Shown here in pieces: positions 34,588 through 43,133 of a stretch of 64,000 nucleotides of DNA (position 1 is the stretch's first letter; each line of letters starts with the position of its first letter). Both the position numbers and the translations under genes were made by a program. Source of the DNA: PHBD01 sp964578535 (GTDB lineage Bacteria > Desulfobacterota > Syntrophia > Syntrophales > PHBD01). The notes beneath the pieces were generated by a model. That model saw nothing but the letters and a program-made list of their open reading frames with translations. It was not told the origin of the DNA and did not search any database. The stretch is from the NCBI GenBank assembly GCA_964578535.1, contig CAZODI010000004.1:52103-116102 (forward strand), given 5' to 3'.

Positions 34588-36486
34588 GTGCGGGACTATG
34601 ACATCATCGTGATCGGCGGCGGACACGCAGGCTGTGAGGCCGCCCTGGCGGCCGCCCGGATGGGATGCGACACCCTGCTGTTCAACATCAACCTGGATTC
34701 GGTGGCCCTGATGTCCTGCAATCCCGCCATCGGCGGGCTCGCAAAGGGCCAGTTGGTAAAGGAGATCGATGCCCTCGGAGGCGAGATGGGACGCATCGCC
34801 GACCGGACAGCGGTGCACTTCCGGCTCCTGAACGCCTCCAAGGGCCCCGCCGTAAGATCTTCCCGGTTCCAGTGCGACAAGCAGCTCTATCGCCTGGCCA
34901 TGAAAGGGGTGGTGGAGCGGGAGAAACGGGTTCATCTCCGCCAGTCGCTGGTGACCACCCTGTGCGTGGAAGAAGACCGCGTGACCGGCGTCATCGATCA
35001 GGCCGGCGTAACCTATGGCAGCCGCGCCGTCGTCATTGCCACGGGCACCTTCCTGAACGGCCTCATTCACATCGGCAACTCCCGGATCCCCGCCGGCAGG
35101 GCCGGGGAGATCGCCTCGCTGGAGCTGGCGGAGTGCCTGAAGTCCCATGGCTTCGAAACGGGCCGGATGAAGACGGGAACGCCTCCCCGCCTCCGGGCCT
35201 CCTCCATCGACTTTTCCAGGCTGACCAGGCAGGACAGCGACCCGGAGCCGGAGGCCTTCTCCTATACGACAGAGGCACTCAGGAAAGAACGCCTGCCCTC
35301 CTATTTCACAGCCACGACAGAGGAAACACGCCGGATCATTGGCGACAACATCCGCCTGTCCCCCCTTTATTCGGGGACCATCCGGGGCATCAGCGCCCGT
35401 TACTGTCCATCCCTCGAGGACAAGATCGTCCGCTTCGGGAGCCGGCAGAGCCATCCCGTGGTCCTCGAATTCGAAGGTCTCGACACGGAAGAAGTGTACG
35501 CCAAGGGACTCGGCAATTCGATGCCGCCCCATCTACAGGAGCAGATCGTCCGCAGCGTTCCCGGCCTGGAGACGGCGGAGATCATGCGCTACGCCTACGC
35601 CATCGAATATGATTTCATCCAGCCCACGCAGCTCCTGCCGACCCTGGAGACGAAGAGGCTCCGGGGGCTCTACCTGGCGGGCCAGATCAACGGCACCTCC
35701 GGGTATGAGGAAGCCGCCGCCCAGGGCCTGTGGGCCGGGATAAACGCCGCCTGTGCCGCCCAGGGGCGGGAGCCCTTCATCCTCCGCCGTTCAGAGGCTT
35801 ACATGGGCGTGCTGATGGACGACCTGGTCACGCGGGGGGTGGACGAGCCCTACCGGATGTTCACCTCCCGGGCGGAATACCGGCTGCTCCTGCGGGAGGA
35901 CAACGCCGCCATCCGCCTCATGGGCAAGGGACACGAACTCGGCCTGGTGCCGTCCGACGTTTACCGCGATCTCCAGGAAAAGGTCCACCGGATCGAGTCC
36001 GGGATGAAGCGCCTGACATCGACCAGAATCTATCCTGTGGAGGACACCGCGAGAAAACTCCAGGCACTCGGGTCGTCTCCCCTGCGCAATCCGGTCTCTC
36101 TCTTCGACCTCCTCAAGCGGGAGGAAATCCGGTACGACGACCTGGCCTCCTTCGACGGCTGGGAGGCCATTCCGGATCGAATGGTGAAAAGGCAGATCGA
36201 GATCGAGGCGAAGTACGAGGGCTACATCCGGCGCCAGCGTGAGGCCGTGGAAAAGATGAAGGCCCAGGAGGAGAAGACCATCCCGCCGTCCATCGACTAC
36301 GACCATGTCCCGGGCCTGTCCAACGAGCTCCGGGCAAAACTGAAAGCCGTCACCCCGGCGACGATCGCCCAGGCGGAACGAATCCCCGGGATGACCCAGT
36401 CGGCCCTGGCCTCCATCCTGATCATCATGAAGAAGATGAAAGGGCCCCCCGCAGACCGCCGTGACAACCCGTCGCCCCGATCCTGA
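34588..36486 (+). CDS. mnmG: tRNA uridine-5-carboxymethylaminomethyl modification enzyme MnmG
   Basis: 632 residues from GTG 34588. With MnmE it modifies wobble uridine 34 of several tRNAs. The FAD motif VIGGGHAGCEAALAAARMG starts at residue about 6; SCNPAIGGLAKGQLVKEIDA, GTFLNGLIHIG, TSGYEEAAAQGL and the C-terminal RIPGMTQSAL are standard. An ATG at 34522 would add 22 unrelated residues and sits inside the promoter; GTG has GGAG 8 nt upstream and fits the family length. The 3' end overlaps the next gene. No rsmG or mnmE is nearby. Confidence 0.95.
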   Translation: MRDYDIIVIGGGHAGCEAALAAARMGCDTLLFNINLDSVALMSCNPAIGGLAKGQLVKEIDALGGEMGRIADRTAVHFRLLNASKGPAVRSSRFQCDKQLYRLAMKGVVEREKRVHLRQSLVTTLCVEEDRVTGVIDQAGVTYGSRAVVIATGTFLNGLIHIGNSRIPAGRAGEIASLELAECLKSHGFETGRMKTGTPPRLRASSIDFSRLTRQDSDPEPEAFSYTTEALRKERLPSYFTATTEETRRIIGDNIRLSPLYSGTIRGISARYCPSLEDKIVRFGSRQSHPVVLEFEGLDTEEVYAKGLGNSMPPHLQEQIVRSVPGLETAEIMRYAYAIEYDFIQPTQLLPTLETKRLRGLYLAGQINGTSGYEEAAAQGLWAGINAACAAQGREPFILRRSEAYMGVLMDDLVTRGVDEPYRMFTSRAEYRLLLREDNAAIRLMGKGHELGLVPSDVYRDLQEKVHRIESGMKRLTSTRIYPVEDTARKLQALGSSPLRNPVSLFDLLKREEIRYDDLASFDGWEAIPDRMVKRQIEIEAKYEGYIRRQREAVEKMKAQEEKTIPPSIDYDHVPGLSNELRAKLKAVTPATIAQAERIPGMTQSALASILIIMKKMKGPPADRRDNPSPRS

Positions 36487-37426
36487 CCTGACGGCCGTTG
36501 CCTCCCCCTGGGGAATACGCGCCGGAAGGGCCCGGCCCGACCTCTGTGCCGCGGGCAGCCCCGAGCGTGTCCTGTCGCGCATGGTCATCGAGGACGTGAG
36601 CGGCGGGCTCTGGATTGTCGAGGAAATTTCTCCCGCTTCCATTCCGCTGAAAGAGCGCCGGGCGGAGATCCTGTACCGCCTGGAACGGGCCGGGCTCCCC
36701 GTCCACCCATATTTGCGCGAGCTACGCGGCGCCTGGGTTTCCTGCGAGAAAGGGCGCTACCGGATGCTCCGCCCATTCGTGGAGGGGGTTCCCCTGGAGC
36801 GGCCCGGCTACGCATTGGAGGCATGGCGGGGAAGGTCCATGGGAGCCTTTCTCGTTTCCCTCCGGAGGGCGGCTCGCACCCTACCCGCGGACTTGCGGGT
36901 CCCGGCTTTTTCCCTGGAGGCGTTCATACGGGAGCTCTTCCGGCGGATCCGCCATCACGACCCCGCCCTCCGGCCGGACCTCCATCCCGTCATGCAGCGC
37001 CTGGAAGGACGGCTGTTCCCTGTTCTTGAAAGCCTCCCGCAGACCTTCTGTCATGGAGATTTCCATCCCCTCAACGTGATCTGGTCGCAGGACGGTGTGC
37101 GTTCCGTCATCGACTGGGAATTCTGCGGTCTCAAGACGGAGGCCTTCGACGCGGCCCTTCTGACGGGATGCATCGGGATGGAGCACCCGCGGTCCTTGAG
37201 GGGTCCGTTCGTCCCGGCGCTGCTCGGCGAAATCCGCCGCGAAGGAATTCTTTCGCCCGGGAGCCTGTCCTTCCTGTTCGAACTGGTCCTGGCGGTCCGC
37301 CTGTTATGGCTGTCCGAGTGGCTGCGGGGGCGGGACATGGAGATGGTGCGGCTGGAGGTGGACTACCTGGACCTGCTCTTGGCGGAAGAGTCGATCCTCC
37401 GGCAGGTTTGGGAACTGCCGCGCTGA
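36461..37426 (+). CDS. Aminoglycoside phosphotransferase-like kinase
   Basis: 321 residues, GTG start, overlapping mnmG by 26 bp. The APH fold is shown by the catalytic loop FCHGDFHPLNVIW (about 203-215) and metal-binding VIDWEFCG. The N-lobe is short and Arg-rich. This superfamily includes antibiotic, choline, homoserine and sugar kinases; no drug-resistance context is present, so a metabolic or cell-wall substrate is more likely. Substrate unknown. Confidence 0.75.
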   Translation: MTTRRPDPDLTAVASPWGIRAGRARPDLCAAGSPERVLSRMVIEDVSGGLWIVEEISPASIPLKERRAEILYRLERAGLPVHPYLRELRGAWVSCEKGRYRMLRPFVEGVPLERPGYALEAWRGRSMGAFLVSLRRAARTLPADLRVPAFSLEAFIRELFRRIRHHDPALRPDLHPVMQRLEGRLFPVLESLPQTFCHGDFHPLNVIWSQDGVRSVIDWEFCGLKTEAFDAALLTGCIGMEHPRSLRGPFVPALLGEIRREGILSPGSLSFLFELVLAVRLLWLSEWLRGRDMEMVRLEVDYLDLLLAEESILRQVWELPR

Positions 37427-37450
37427 ACCGGAGGCAGGACAGGAATCCGG

Positions 37451-38182
37451 CTACAGGGTGCGGACCAGGGTAAAAATCCCCAGAAGGCCCAGCATGGCAA
37501 AGACGACGGAGCGATACGAGCGCTCGCCGAGTCTGCCGTAGAGGCTGTGTCCCAGCCAGGTGCCCGCCAGGATGGGAATGATGGAGTACACGAAAAGCCG
37601 GAGCACCTGCCCCGTCATCAGCCCTTCCCTCGCCTGGAAGAAGATGACGACTATCCCCGAAAACAGAAAGAATCCCTGCAGGGTCGCCTTGAGGTCATCC
37701 TTGCTCCAGGGCTGGAGCGTGACATAAACAATGACAGGCGGTCCCGAGGCGCTGATAGCCCCCCCGAACAGCCCTCCCAGAAAGCCGAACCCGTAGGGCC
37801 ACATCCCCCCGAGTTCCCGGGTGCGCGGTGAGGCCAGGAAGAATCCCCAGAGGCTGTAAAGCAGAAGGACAAGCCCGACAAAACGCTGGATCCAGAGGGC
37901 ATGCAGGTGGACAAGAAGCATGACGCCTAAGGGAATGCCGGGAAGGCTGCCAAGGAGGAGGGGCAGGAACTTCCGCCAGTCGAAGTGGCGCCAGAGGGGA
38001 ATGACAAGTCCGACCGTCAGGAGCGCACCGAACAGGCTGGTCACCGGCACCGCCGTCCGCACGTCCAGCCAGAGCATGACCAGCGGCAGCGACAGGAGGA
38101 TCGAGCCGAAGCCGGTGAATCCTTGAACCAGTCCGGCGAAAAAGGCGATCAGAAGAATCCAGGAGACGGTCTCAGGCGGCAT
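37451..38182 (-). CDS. TSUP (TauE/SafE) family permease
   Basis: 243 residues, about eight hydrophobic helices. The duplicated TSUP pattern is visible: AGLVQGFTGFGSILLSLP near the N-terminus and LGGLFGGAISASGPPVIVY at about 135. Members export sulfite, sulfonates or small organic acids. Direction and substrate cannot be inferred. It begins 33 bp after tolB on the same strand and could be cotranscribed. Confidence 0.88.
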   Translation of the reverse strand: MPPETVSWILLIAFFAGLVQGFTGFGSILLSLPLVMLWLDVRTAVPVTSLFGALLTVGLVIPLWRHFDWRKFLPLLLGSLPGIPLGVMLLVHLHALWIQRFVGLVLLLYSLWGFFLASPRTRELGGMWPYGFGFLGGLFGGAISASGPPVIVYVTLQPWSKDDLKATLQGFFLFSGIVVIFFQAREGLMTGQVLRLFVYSIIPILAGTWLGHSLYGRLGERSYRSVVFAMLGLLGIFTLVRTL

Positions 38183-38215
38183 GATCCGGTTCCGCGTGGT
38201 GTTGCATGCGCCCGG

Positions 38216-39541
38216 TCATTTCAGCCGCGGCGACCAGGACGGTGAGGCCCCGCCCCCATCCTGGAGTGTCCGGACGTTTGTCCCGTTGACGTTCATCACC
38301 AGGATTCTCCCTCCTCCCGCGCGGGAGCTGAAGACGATGTAGCGGCCGTCGGGCGACCAGGAGGGCGATTCGTTGTCGCCCCGGTCGAAAGTGAGTTGCA
38401 GGAGGTTGGACCCGTCCTCGTCGATGGTGAAGATCTGGAACCGGCCACCGACCATGCCCTCAAAAGCGATGCGCTTCCCCTTGGGGGACCAGGACGGGGT
38501 TGTGTTATACCTTCCCTCATAGGTGAGCCTGCGGACGTTGCTGCCGTCGGCATTCATCAGATAGATCTGGGGGGAGCCGGCCCGGTTGGATACAAAGGCA
38601 ATCCGCCCGCCGTCGGGAGACCAGGCGGGGGAGATGTCGATGGACGAGCTGAAGGTGATCCGGCGGGCCAGATAGGTGGCTGTGTCGAGGATGTGAATCT
38701 CCTCGTTTCCGTCCTTGCTCAGGGTAACCAGCAGCCGGCGGCTGTCGGGGGACCAGGATCCGGACAGGTTGATCCCCCGGTGGTCGAGAATCTTCCTGAT
38801 CCTGCGGGTCGCCGTGTCGAGGATGTAAAGGTCCGGGTTGCCGTCCTTGTACGACGTGAAGGCCAGCTTGCTGCCGTCGGGAGACCAGCGCGGCGAATGG
38901 ATGATGCTCTGGTGGCTCGTCAGACGTTGCCGCTCGGTGCCGTCGAAAAGGACCGAGTAGAGATCCGCCTTCCCCTTCGACTTCATGACGAAGGCGATTC
39001 TCGTATCGAACACACCCCCTTCCCCGGTGAGAGCTACCAGAATATCCGACGCGAGAAGCCTGAGCAGCGCCTCGGGCTTGTCCCTGCTTCCCGTGTAGCC
39101 CTTGGCTACAATGACCTGCCCCTTTACGACATCGAAGAGACGGGCCTCGATGTCGAGGTCCGTTCCGGTGAGCTTGAAGGATCCCTTGACCAGGAACTCG
39201 GTGCCGATGGCGGACCAGTCGTCATACCGGAATGTACCGGGAAGAAGACCCGCCTTTCGGGGGTCCTCCAGAAAGGCCTTCCGGGAGATGACGTTGAAGA
39301 AGCCCGTCACATCCAGGTAACGCCCCAGCCGGTCCGCCAGTTCCTGAGACAATCGGTCCGATCCGGGACCGCCCGTCCCGGGCCTGAAATCGGCCACGGC
39401 GATCGGGTATTTATGGAAAGCGGGAGAATCGATGTCCAGGTAGACCATCGCCTGGACCGGAGCGGGAGGAAGGAGCAGAAGGAGGATGAGCGGGATCGCA
39501 GAAATCAGGACTCTGGTGCGGATAAGGACCGGTTCGCTCAT
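38216..39541 (-). CDS. tolB: Tol-Pal system protein TolB
   Basis: 441 residues. Sec signal at 1-31 (LILLLLLPPAPVQAM). The N-terminal alpha/beta domain (about 32-170, with FLVKGSFKLTG) is followed by WD40-like beta-propeller repeats: SPRWSPDGSKLAFTS, GSWSPDSRRLLVT, SPAWSPDGGRIAFVS, TPSWSPKGKRIAFEG, SPSWSPDGRYIVFSS. TolB sits in the periplasm and links TolA, Pal and barrels. Start overlaps nothing but lies 3 bp from tolA. pal does not follow. Confidence 0.95.
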   Translation of the reverse strand: MSEPVLIRTRVLISAIPLILLLLLPPAPVQAMVYLDIDSPAFHKYPIAVADFRPGTGGPGSDRLSQELADRLGRYLDVTGFFNVISRKAFLEDPRKAGLLPGTFRYDDWSAIGTEFLVKGSFKLTGTDLDIEARLFDVVKGQVIVAKGYTGSRDKPEALLRLLASDILVALTGEGGVFDTRIAFVMKSKGKADLYSVLFDGTERQRLTSHQSIIHSPRWSPDGSKLAFTSYKDGNPDLYILDTATRRIRKILDHRGINLSGSWSPDSRRLLVTLSKDGNEEIHILDTATYLARRITFSSSIDISPAWSPDGGRIAFVSNRAGSPQIYLMNADGSNVRRLTYEGRYNTTPSWSPKGKRIAFEGMVGGRFQIFTIDEDGSNLLQLTFDRGDNESPSWSPDGRYIVFSSRAGGGRILVMNVNGTNVRTLQDGGGASPSWSPRLK

Positions 39542-39544
39542 GGG

Positions 39545-40279
39545 TCACCTTTTCAGCTCGGACGAATGAAAACGGATCCCGATCTCGATCACCCGGTCGG
39601 GAATCCACTCCGGCAGGGGGGGGAACGGGGATGCCTTTTGCACCGCCTTCAGGGTTGAATCATCAAAATAGCGGTTTCCGGAACGCTTTTCAAAGTCCAG
39701 TTCGGCAATCTCCCCGCTGCGGAGAATGCGGACCAGGACCACCGCCTCCAGGGCCTTCCCTTTCGTCAGGTCGGCCGGGAGCGCCCATTGGCTGCGGATC
39801 CGGTTCCAGAGAACGGCATAGTAGATCCCCATGCGGTTGTTCAGGTCGGCTTCGGACATCTGCCCGGAAGTCGAGAAGCGGGCCGACATGGCCGGTCGGG
39901 ACGCCTCCGCACGCTCCGATTGCTCGACTTTCTTGCGGAGTTCCTCGATCCTGCGGTCCAGGGTCGCCTTCTGCTTCGCCGGTTCCGTCTTTTTCTTAGG
40001 GAGGACAACCGGTTCCTTCTGCAGGATCTTCGGTTGGGCGGGCGGAACCGTGCGCAGGACCTCCCGGGTGAGATCGGGCCCGGAGGACCTGGGCGTGATG
40101 TCCGCCATGCTGACCAGGGAAACGGAGTGGACCGGGCCGAAGGTGAGCCGCGTAGGGGAAGACAAGGGACCGAGGACGATCATGACAACGAGGACGAGGG
40201 CGTGCAGGAATCCGGACAGGAGGATCATGCGGTTCAGGCTGCTCCCCCCATGCTGCCGGAAGAGCCCTGCGGCTGTCAT
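39545..40279 (-). CDS. tolA: TolA/TonB-like energy-transducing protein
   Basis: 244 residues. One N-terminal transmembrane helix (about 16-38, FLHALVLVVMIVLG), a charged Pro/Lys/Glu helical middle (PKKKTEPAKQKATLDRRIEEL, in part), and a C-terminal TonB/TolA domain (RIRSQWALPADLTKGK ... VRILRSGEIAELDFEKRSGN, in part). It is shorter than E. coli TolA (421) because the helical rod is brief. It spans the periplasm and uses TolQR energy. ATGA overlap with tolR. TonB is an alternative name, but gene order supports TolA. Confidence 0.88.
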   Translation of the reverse strand: MTAAGLFRQHGGSSLNRMILLSGFLHALVLVVMIVLGPLSSPTRLTFGPVHSVSLVSMADITPRSSGPDLTREVLRTVPPAQPKILQKEPVVLPKKKTEPAKQKATLDRRIEELRKKVEQSERAEASRPAMSARFSTSGQMSEADLNNRMGIYYAVLWNRIRSQWALPADLTKGKALEAVVLVRILRSGEIAELDFEKRSGNRYFDDSTLKAVQKASPFPPLPEWIPDRVIEIGIRFHSSELKR

Positions 40280-40701
40280 CGCTCCTCCTCCGGGGGCTCC
40301 GTGATCATGCCGAGTTTGTCCACGCCGCCCTTTCGCACTGCCGCCATGACCTGGACCACGAATCCGTAGGGCACCGTCTTGTCCGCCCTCAGATAGAGGT
40401 CCCGGTCGATCCGGTTGGCGAAGATGGCCTCGAGCTTGTCGCTGAGTTCCGGCAGGGGCACCCGGGTCCGGTTGATCACAATCTCCTGGTTGCTCCGGAT
40501 GGTCAGGACGAGTTTTTCCTCCGTCACGTCGACGCTCTTCGACTTCACCTGGGGAAGGTTCACATCAATGCCCATCTGGAGCATCGGAGCCGTCACCATG
40601 AAGATGATGAGAAGCACCAGGACGACGTCCACCAGCGGCGTCACGTTGATCTCCGCCATGGGCTTGTGATCCGATGCGGTCCTGCGGAAGCGGTTCATCA
40701 C
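40276..40701 (-). CDS. tolR: TolR / ExbD family protein
   Basis: 141 residues. One transmembrane helix carries the proton-channel aspartate in INVTPLVDVVLVLLIIF. The periplasmic domain (LTIRSNQEIVINRTRVPL, LYLRADKTVPYGFVVQVM) is the ExbD/TolR fold. Works with TolQ to convert proton motive force for TolA. It lies 4 bp after tolQ. Confidence 0.95.
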   Translation of the reverse strand: MMNRFRRTASDHKPMAEINVTPLVDVVLVLLIIFMVTAPMLQMGIDVNLPQVKSKSVDVTEEKLVLTIRSNQEIVINRTRVPLPELSDKLEAIFANRIDRDLYLRADKTVPYGFVVQVMAAVRKGGVDKLGMITEPPEEER

Positions 40702-40705
40702 GGAT

Positions 40706-41437
40706 TCAGGATCTCCCCGAATGACGGTCCACCAGATTCAGGAACTCCGAGGCAAAGTGTTCCATGTCCTGGGTCATGCCGCGAACGCGGTTCACGTAAT
40801 AATTGTAGAAAATGACCGCCGGGATGGCCGCCGCCAGGCCGGCCGCCGTTGCAATGAGGGCCTCCGAAATGCCCGGTGCGACGACGGCCAGCGTCGCCGA
40901 CCCGCGGGCTCCGATTCCCTTGAAGGTGTCCATGATCCCCCAGACAGTGCCGAAGAGTCCGATGAAGGGGCTGGCACTCCCGGTCGTGGCCAGGAATCCG
41001 ATGGCGCTCTCCAGCTTTGCGCCCTCCATGCCCAGGGCCTGCCCCAGGGCACGCTCCACGTGATCGACCCCATGCCGTTCGATCGATACGGGAGATGTCT
41101 CGGAACCCGACGAATCGGAACCCATCTTGCCAACCCGGCCCAACTCCTCGTATCCCGACAGAAAGACCCCCGCCAGAGTCGAATCGGTGTGCTTCTTCGC
41201 CAGGGGGTAAACCTCCGAGAGGCGGCGGCTGTTGCTGTAACCCTCCAGAAAAGCCTCGTTATCCCTTTTTACTTTTCTGAACTGGCGGTACTTCATGAAA
41301 ATGATGGCCCACGAAACAACAGAGAACAAAAGGAGAAGGACGAGGACAAACTGAACCATCGGTCCTGCGCCCAGGATCATTCCGAGAAGGGTGCCATGAA
41401 ACGTGCTTCCCGCGGCGGCGGCGGCAGCAGGGGACAT
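40706..41437 (-). CDS. tolQ: TolQ / ExbB family proton channel subunit
   Basis: 243 residues. Three membrane helices: about 22-45, 140-165 and 180-205. The conserved VERALGQALGMEGAKLESAIGFLATTGSASPFIGLFGTVWGIMDTF region (key part: GSASPFIGLFGTVWGIM) and AISEALIATAAGLAAAIPAVI (in part) mark the family. First gene of tolQRAB, with AGGAGTG ribosome-binding site. Confidence 0.95.
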   Translation of the reverse strand: MSPAAAAAAGSTFHGTLLGMILGAGPMVQFVLVLLLLFSVVSWAIIFMKYRQFRKVKRDNEAFLEGYSNSRRLSEVYPLAKKHTDSTLAGVFLSGYEELGRVGKMGSDSSGSETSPVSIERHGVDHVERALGQALGMEGAKLESAIGFLATTGSASPFIGLFGTVWGIMDTFKGIGARGSATLAVVAPGISEALIATAAGLAAAIPAVIFYNYYVNRVRGMTQDMEHFASEFLNLVDRHSGRS

Positions 41438-41472
41438 TGCTCACTCCTGAGAGGGTATTTGAAACTGGATGG

Positions 41473-41501
41473 ACCGTAATGGAATTTCGCCCCCTTGTCA
41501 A
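41473..41501 (-). promoter_or_regulatory. tolQ promoter candidate
   Basis: Minus strand TTGACA (41496-41501), 17 bp, TACGGT (41473-41478), in the 92-bp gap between epmA and tolQ. Suggests the tol operon can be expressed apart from epm. Confidence 0.55.
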
Positions 41502-41529
41502 GGGAGGAAGTCTCGGAAATCCACGTGGT

Positions 41530-42459
41530 TCAAAGGATTTCCGGAGGGAAGGCCACAACCTCGTCAATGGTCGCAACATCACAGAAAACCATGGCCAGCC
41601 GGTCGACCCCGAGGGCGATTCCCGACGCCTCGGGCATCCTTTCCAGCGCCCGGAGAAACCGCTCCGGCTGGGGGGGAGCGGCTCCGACCCGGCGCTCCGC
41701 CTCCGCCCGGGCCTCGTCGAAACGGCGCCGCTGCTCCACGGGATCCGTCAGCTCGGCAAATCCGTTGGCCAGCTCCATCCCCGCCATGTAGAGCTCAAAA
41801 CGCTCCGCCACAGACGGATCGTCCCGGTCCGCTCTCGCCAGGGAGGCATACGCCATCGGGTAAGAGTGGAGAAACAGGGGGGTTTCCCGGTCCAGAAGGG
41901 GCTCCACCTCGAAGGCCAGAACCTCTTCGAAGCGATCCTGCCGGAGGGCCTCTTCGAGAGAAATCGAGGCATGGGCGGCGAAGGCTTCCCGAACGGAAAG
42001 CCTCGGCCAGGGAGCCGCCAGCCTGACCGGTTTCTCCCGGCAGGAAAGCATGTCGCCCATCCCGAGGTCCTCAGCCACGGAGCGGACAAGGGCCTCGCAC
42101 TCGTCCATCAGCTCCCGGGAGTCGATGCCCCGCCGGTACCACTCCAGCATGGTGAATTCGGGCAGATGGCAGTCCCCCCTCTCTCCCGCGCGAAAGCATC
42201 TGCAGATCTGGAAGATCCGGGGATACCCGGCGGCCAGGAGCCGCTTCATGCAAAGCTCGGGAGAGGGGTGCAGGAACCAGTCCCCGCTCGGGACGGGTTC
42301 AATGTGGGTCTCCGGCGCGGGGGCCGGGATCCGGGCGGGAGTTTCCACTTCCAGATAGTCCCGGCTCAGAAAGAAACGGCGGAGAGCCTCGATCATCCGC
42401 GCCCGGATATCAAGGGCCCTCCGCCGTCCGGCCAGGAGCCAGGATTCTTCCTGCTCCAC
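41530..42459 (-). CDS. epmA: EF-P beta-lysine ligase EpmA
   Basis: 309 residues. A paralogue of the LysRS catalytic core lacking the anticodon domain. It attaches beta-lysine to the EF-P lysine through an adenylate. Class II motifs: FHPSPELCMKRLLAAG-like region (HPSPELCMKRL), motif 2 CFRAGERGDCHLPEFTMLEWY (in part), motif 3 GIALGVDRLAMVF. Length matches GenX/PoxA. It is 6 bp after efp, and lysS lies nearby in the opposite direction. Confidence 0.93.
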   Translation of the reverse strand: MEQEESWLLAGRRRALDIRARMIEALRRFFLSRDYLEVETPARIPAPAPETHIEPVPSGDWFLHPSPELCMKRLLAAGYPRIFQICRCFRAGERGDCHLPEFTMLEWYRRGIDSRELMDECEALVRSVAEDLGMGDMLSCREKPVRLAAPWPRLSVREAFAAHASISLEEALRQDRFEEVLAFEVEPLLDRETPLFLHSYPMAYASLARADRDDPSVAERFELYMAGMELANGFAELTDPVEQRRRFDEARAEAERRVGAAPPQPERFLRALERMPEASGIALGVDRLAMVFCDVATIDEVVAFPPEIL

Positions 42460-42465
42460 GGGAGA

Positions 42466-43029
42466 TCAATCTTTTACCCGGGTGAGGTATTCACCCGAGC
42501 GCGTGTCGATGCGGATCTTTTCCCCTTCCTCGATGAAGGAGGGGACCAGGACCACGTAACCCGTCTCGACGGTGACGGGCTTCGCGTTTCCCGACACCGT
42601 GTCGCCCTTGATCCAGGGGTCCGCCTTGGTCACCACCAAGTCCACCGAGTTGGGCAGGGTCACCCCCAGGGGCCGGTCCTCGAAGAAAAGGACTTCCGCC
42701 TCCACGTTTTCCAGGAGGAAGTTCTTCGCCTCCCCCACCTGGTCCTCCGTGACGAATACCTGTTCGAAGGTGGTCGTGTCCATGAAGCAGTACTTGCCAT
42801 CCTCCATGTAGAGGTACTGCATCGTCTTCACCTGGAGGTCCGCCGGATCGAACATGTCCACCGACCGGAACGTCCGCTCGAACTGGCTTCCGGTGATCAT
42901 GTTCTTGAGTTTGCACCGGTAAAGAGCCTGTCCCTTCCCGGGCTTCACGAAATTGAATTCGGTGATGACGTAGGGATCGCCTTCGATCTTGATCCGGAGC
43001 CCCTTCCTCAGGTCGCTGGCCGTATACAT
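42466..43029 (-). CDS. efp: Elongation factor P
   Basis: 187 residues. EF-P relieves ribosome stalling at polyproline. The modified lysine is Lys32 in the loop VKPGKGQALYR, matching the lysylated type. The three beta-barrel domains are complete, ending FIEEGEKIRIDTRSGEYLTR (in part). Start ATG 43029 has AAGGAG upstream, and its own consensus promoter lies before it, although epmB is only 105 bp away. Confidence 0.96.
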   Translation of the reverse strand: MYTASDLRKGLRIKIEGDPYVITEFNFVKPGKGQALYRCKLKNMITGSQFERTFRSVDMFDPADLQVKTMQYLYMEDGKYCFMDTTTFEQVFVTEDQVGEAKNFLLENVEAEVLFFEDRPLGVTLPNSVDLVVTKADPWIKGDTVSGNAKPVTVETGYVVLVPSFIEEGEKIRIDTRSGEYLTRVKD

Positions 43030-43082
43030 TGCTGTCTCTCCTTGTGGAAATCCAAGGGGTTATTCACCCCTCGGGATTGGGA

Positions 43083-43112
43083 TTCATAATGCATTTGACA
43101 AACCTTGTCAAA
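43083..43112 (-). promoter_or_regulatory. efp promoter overlapped by a palindrome
   Basis: Minus strand TTGACA (43106-43111), 17 bp, TATGAA (43083-43088), near consensus. A perfect palindrome TTTGACAA-ACC-TTGTCAAA (43094-43112) includes the -35 box and part of the spacer, so a bound protein would block the promoter. Confidence 0.65.
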
Positions 43113-43133
43113 AGAAAACAAACCCTTGGGGGA

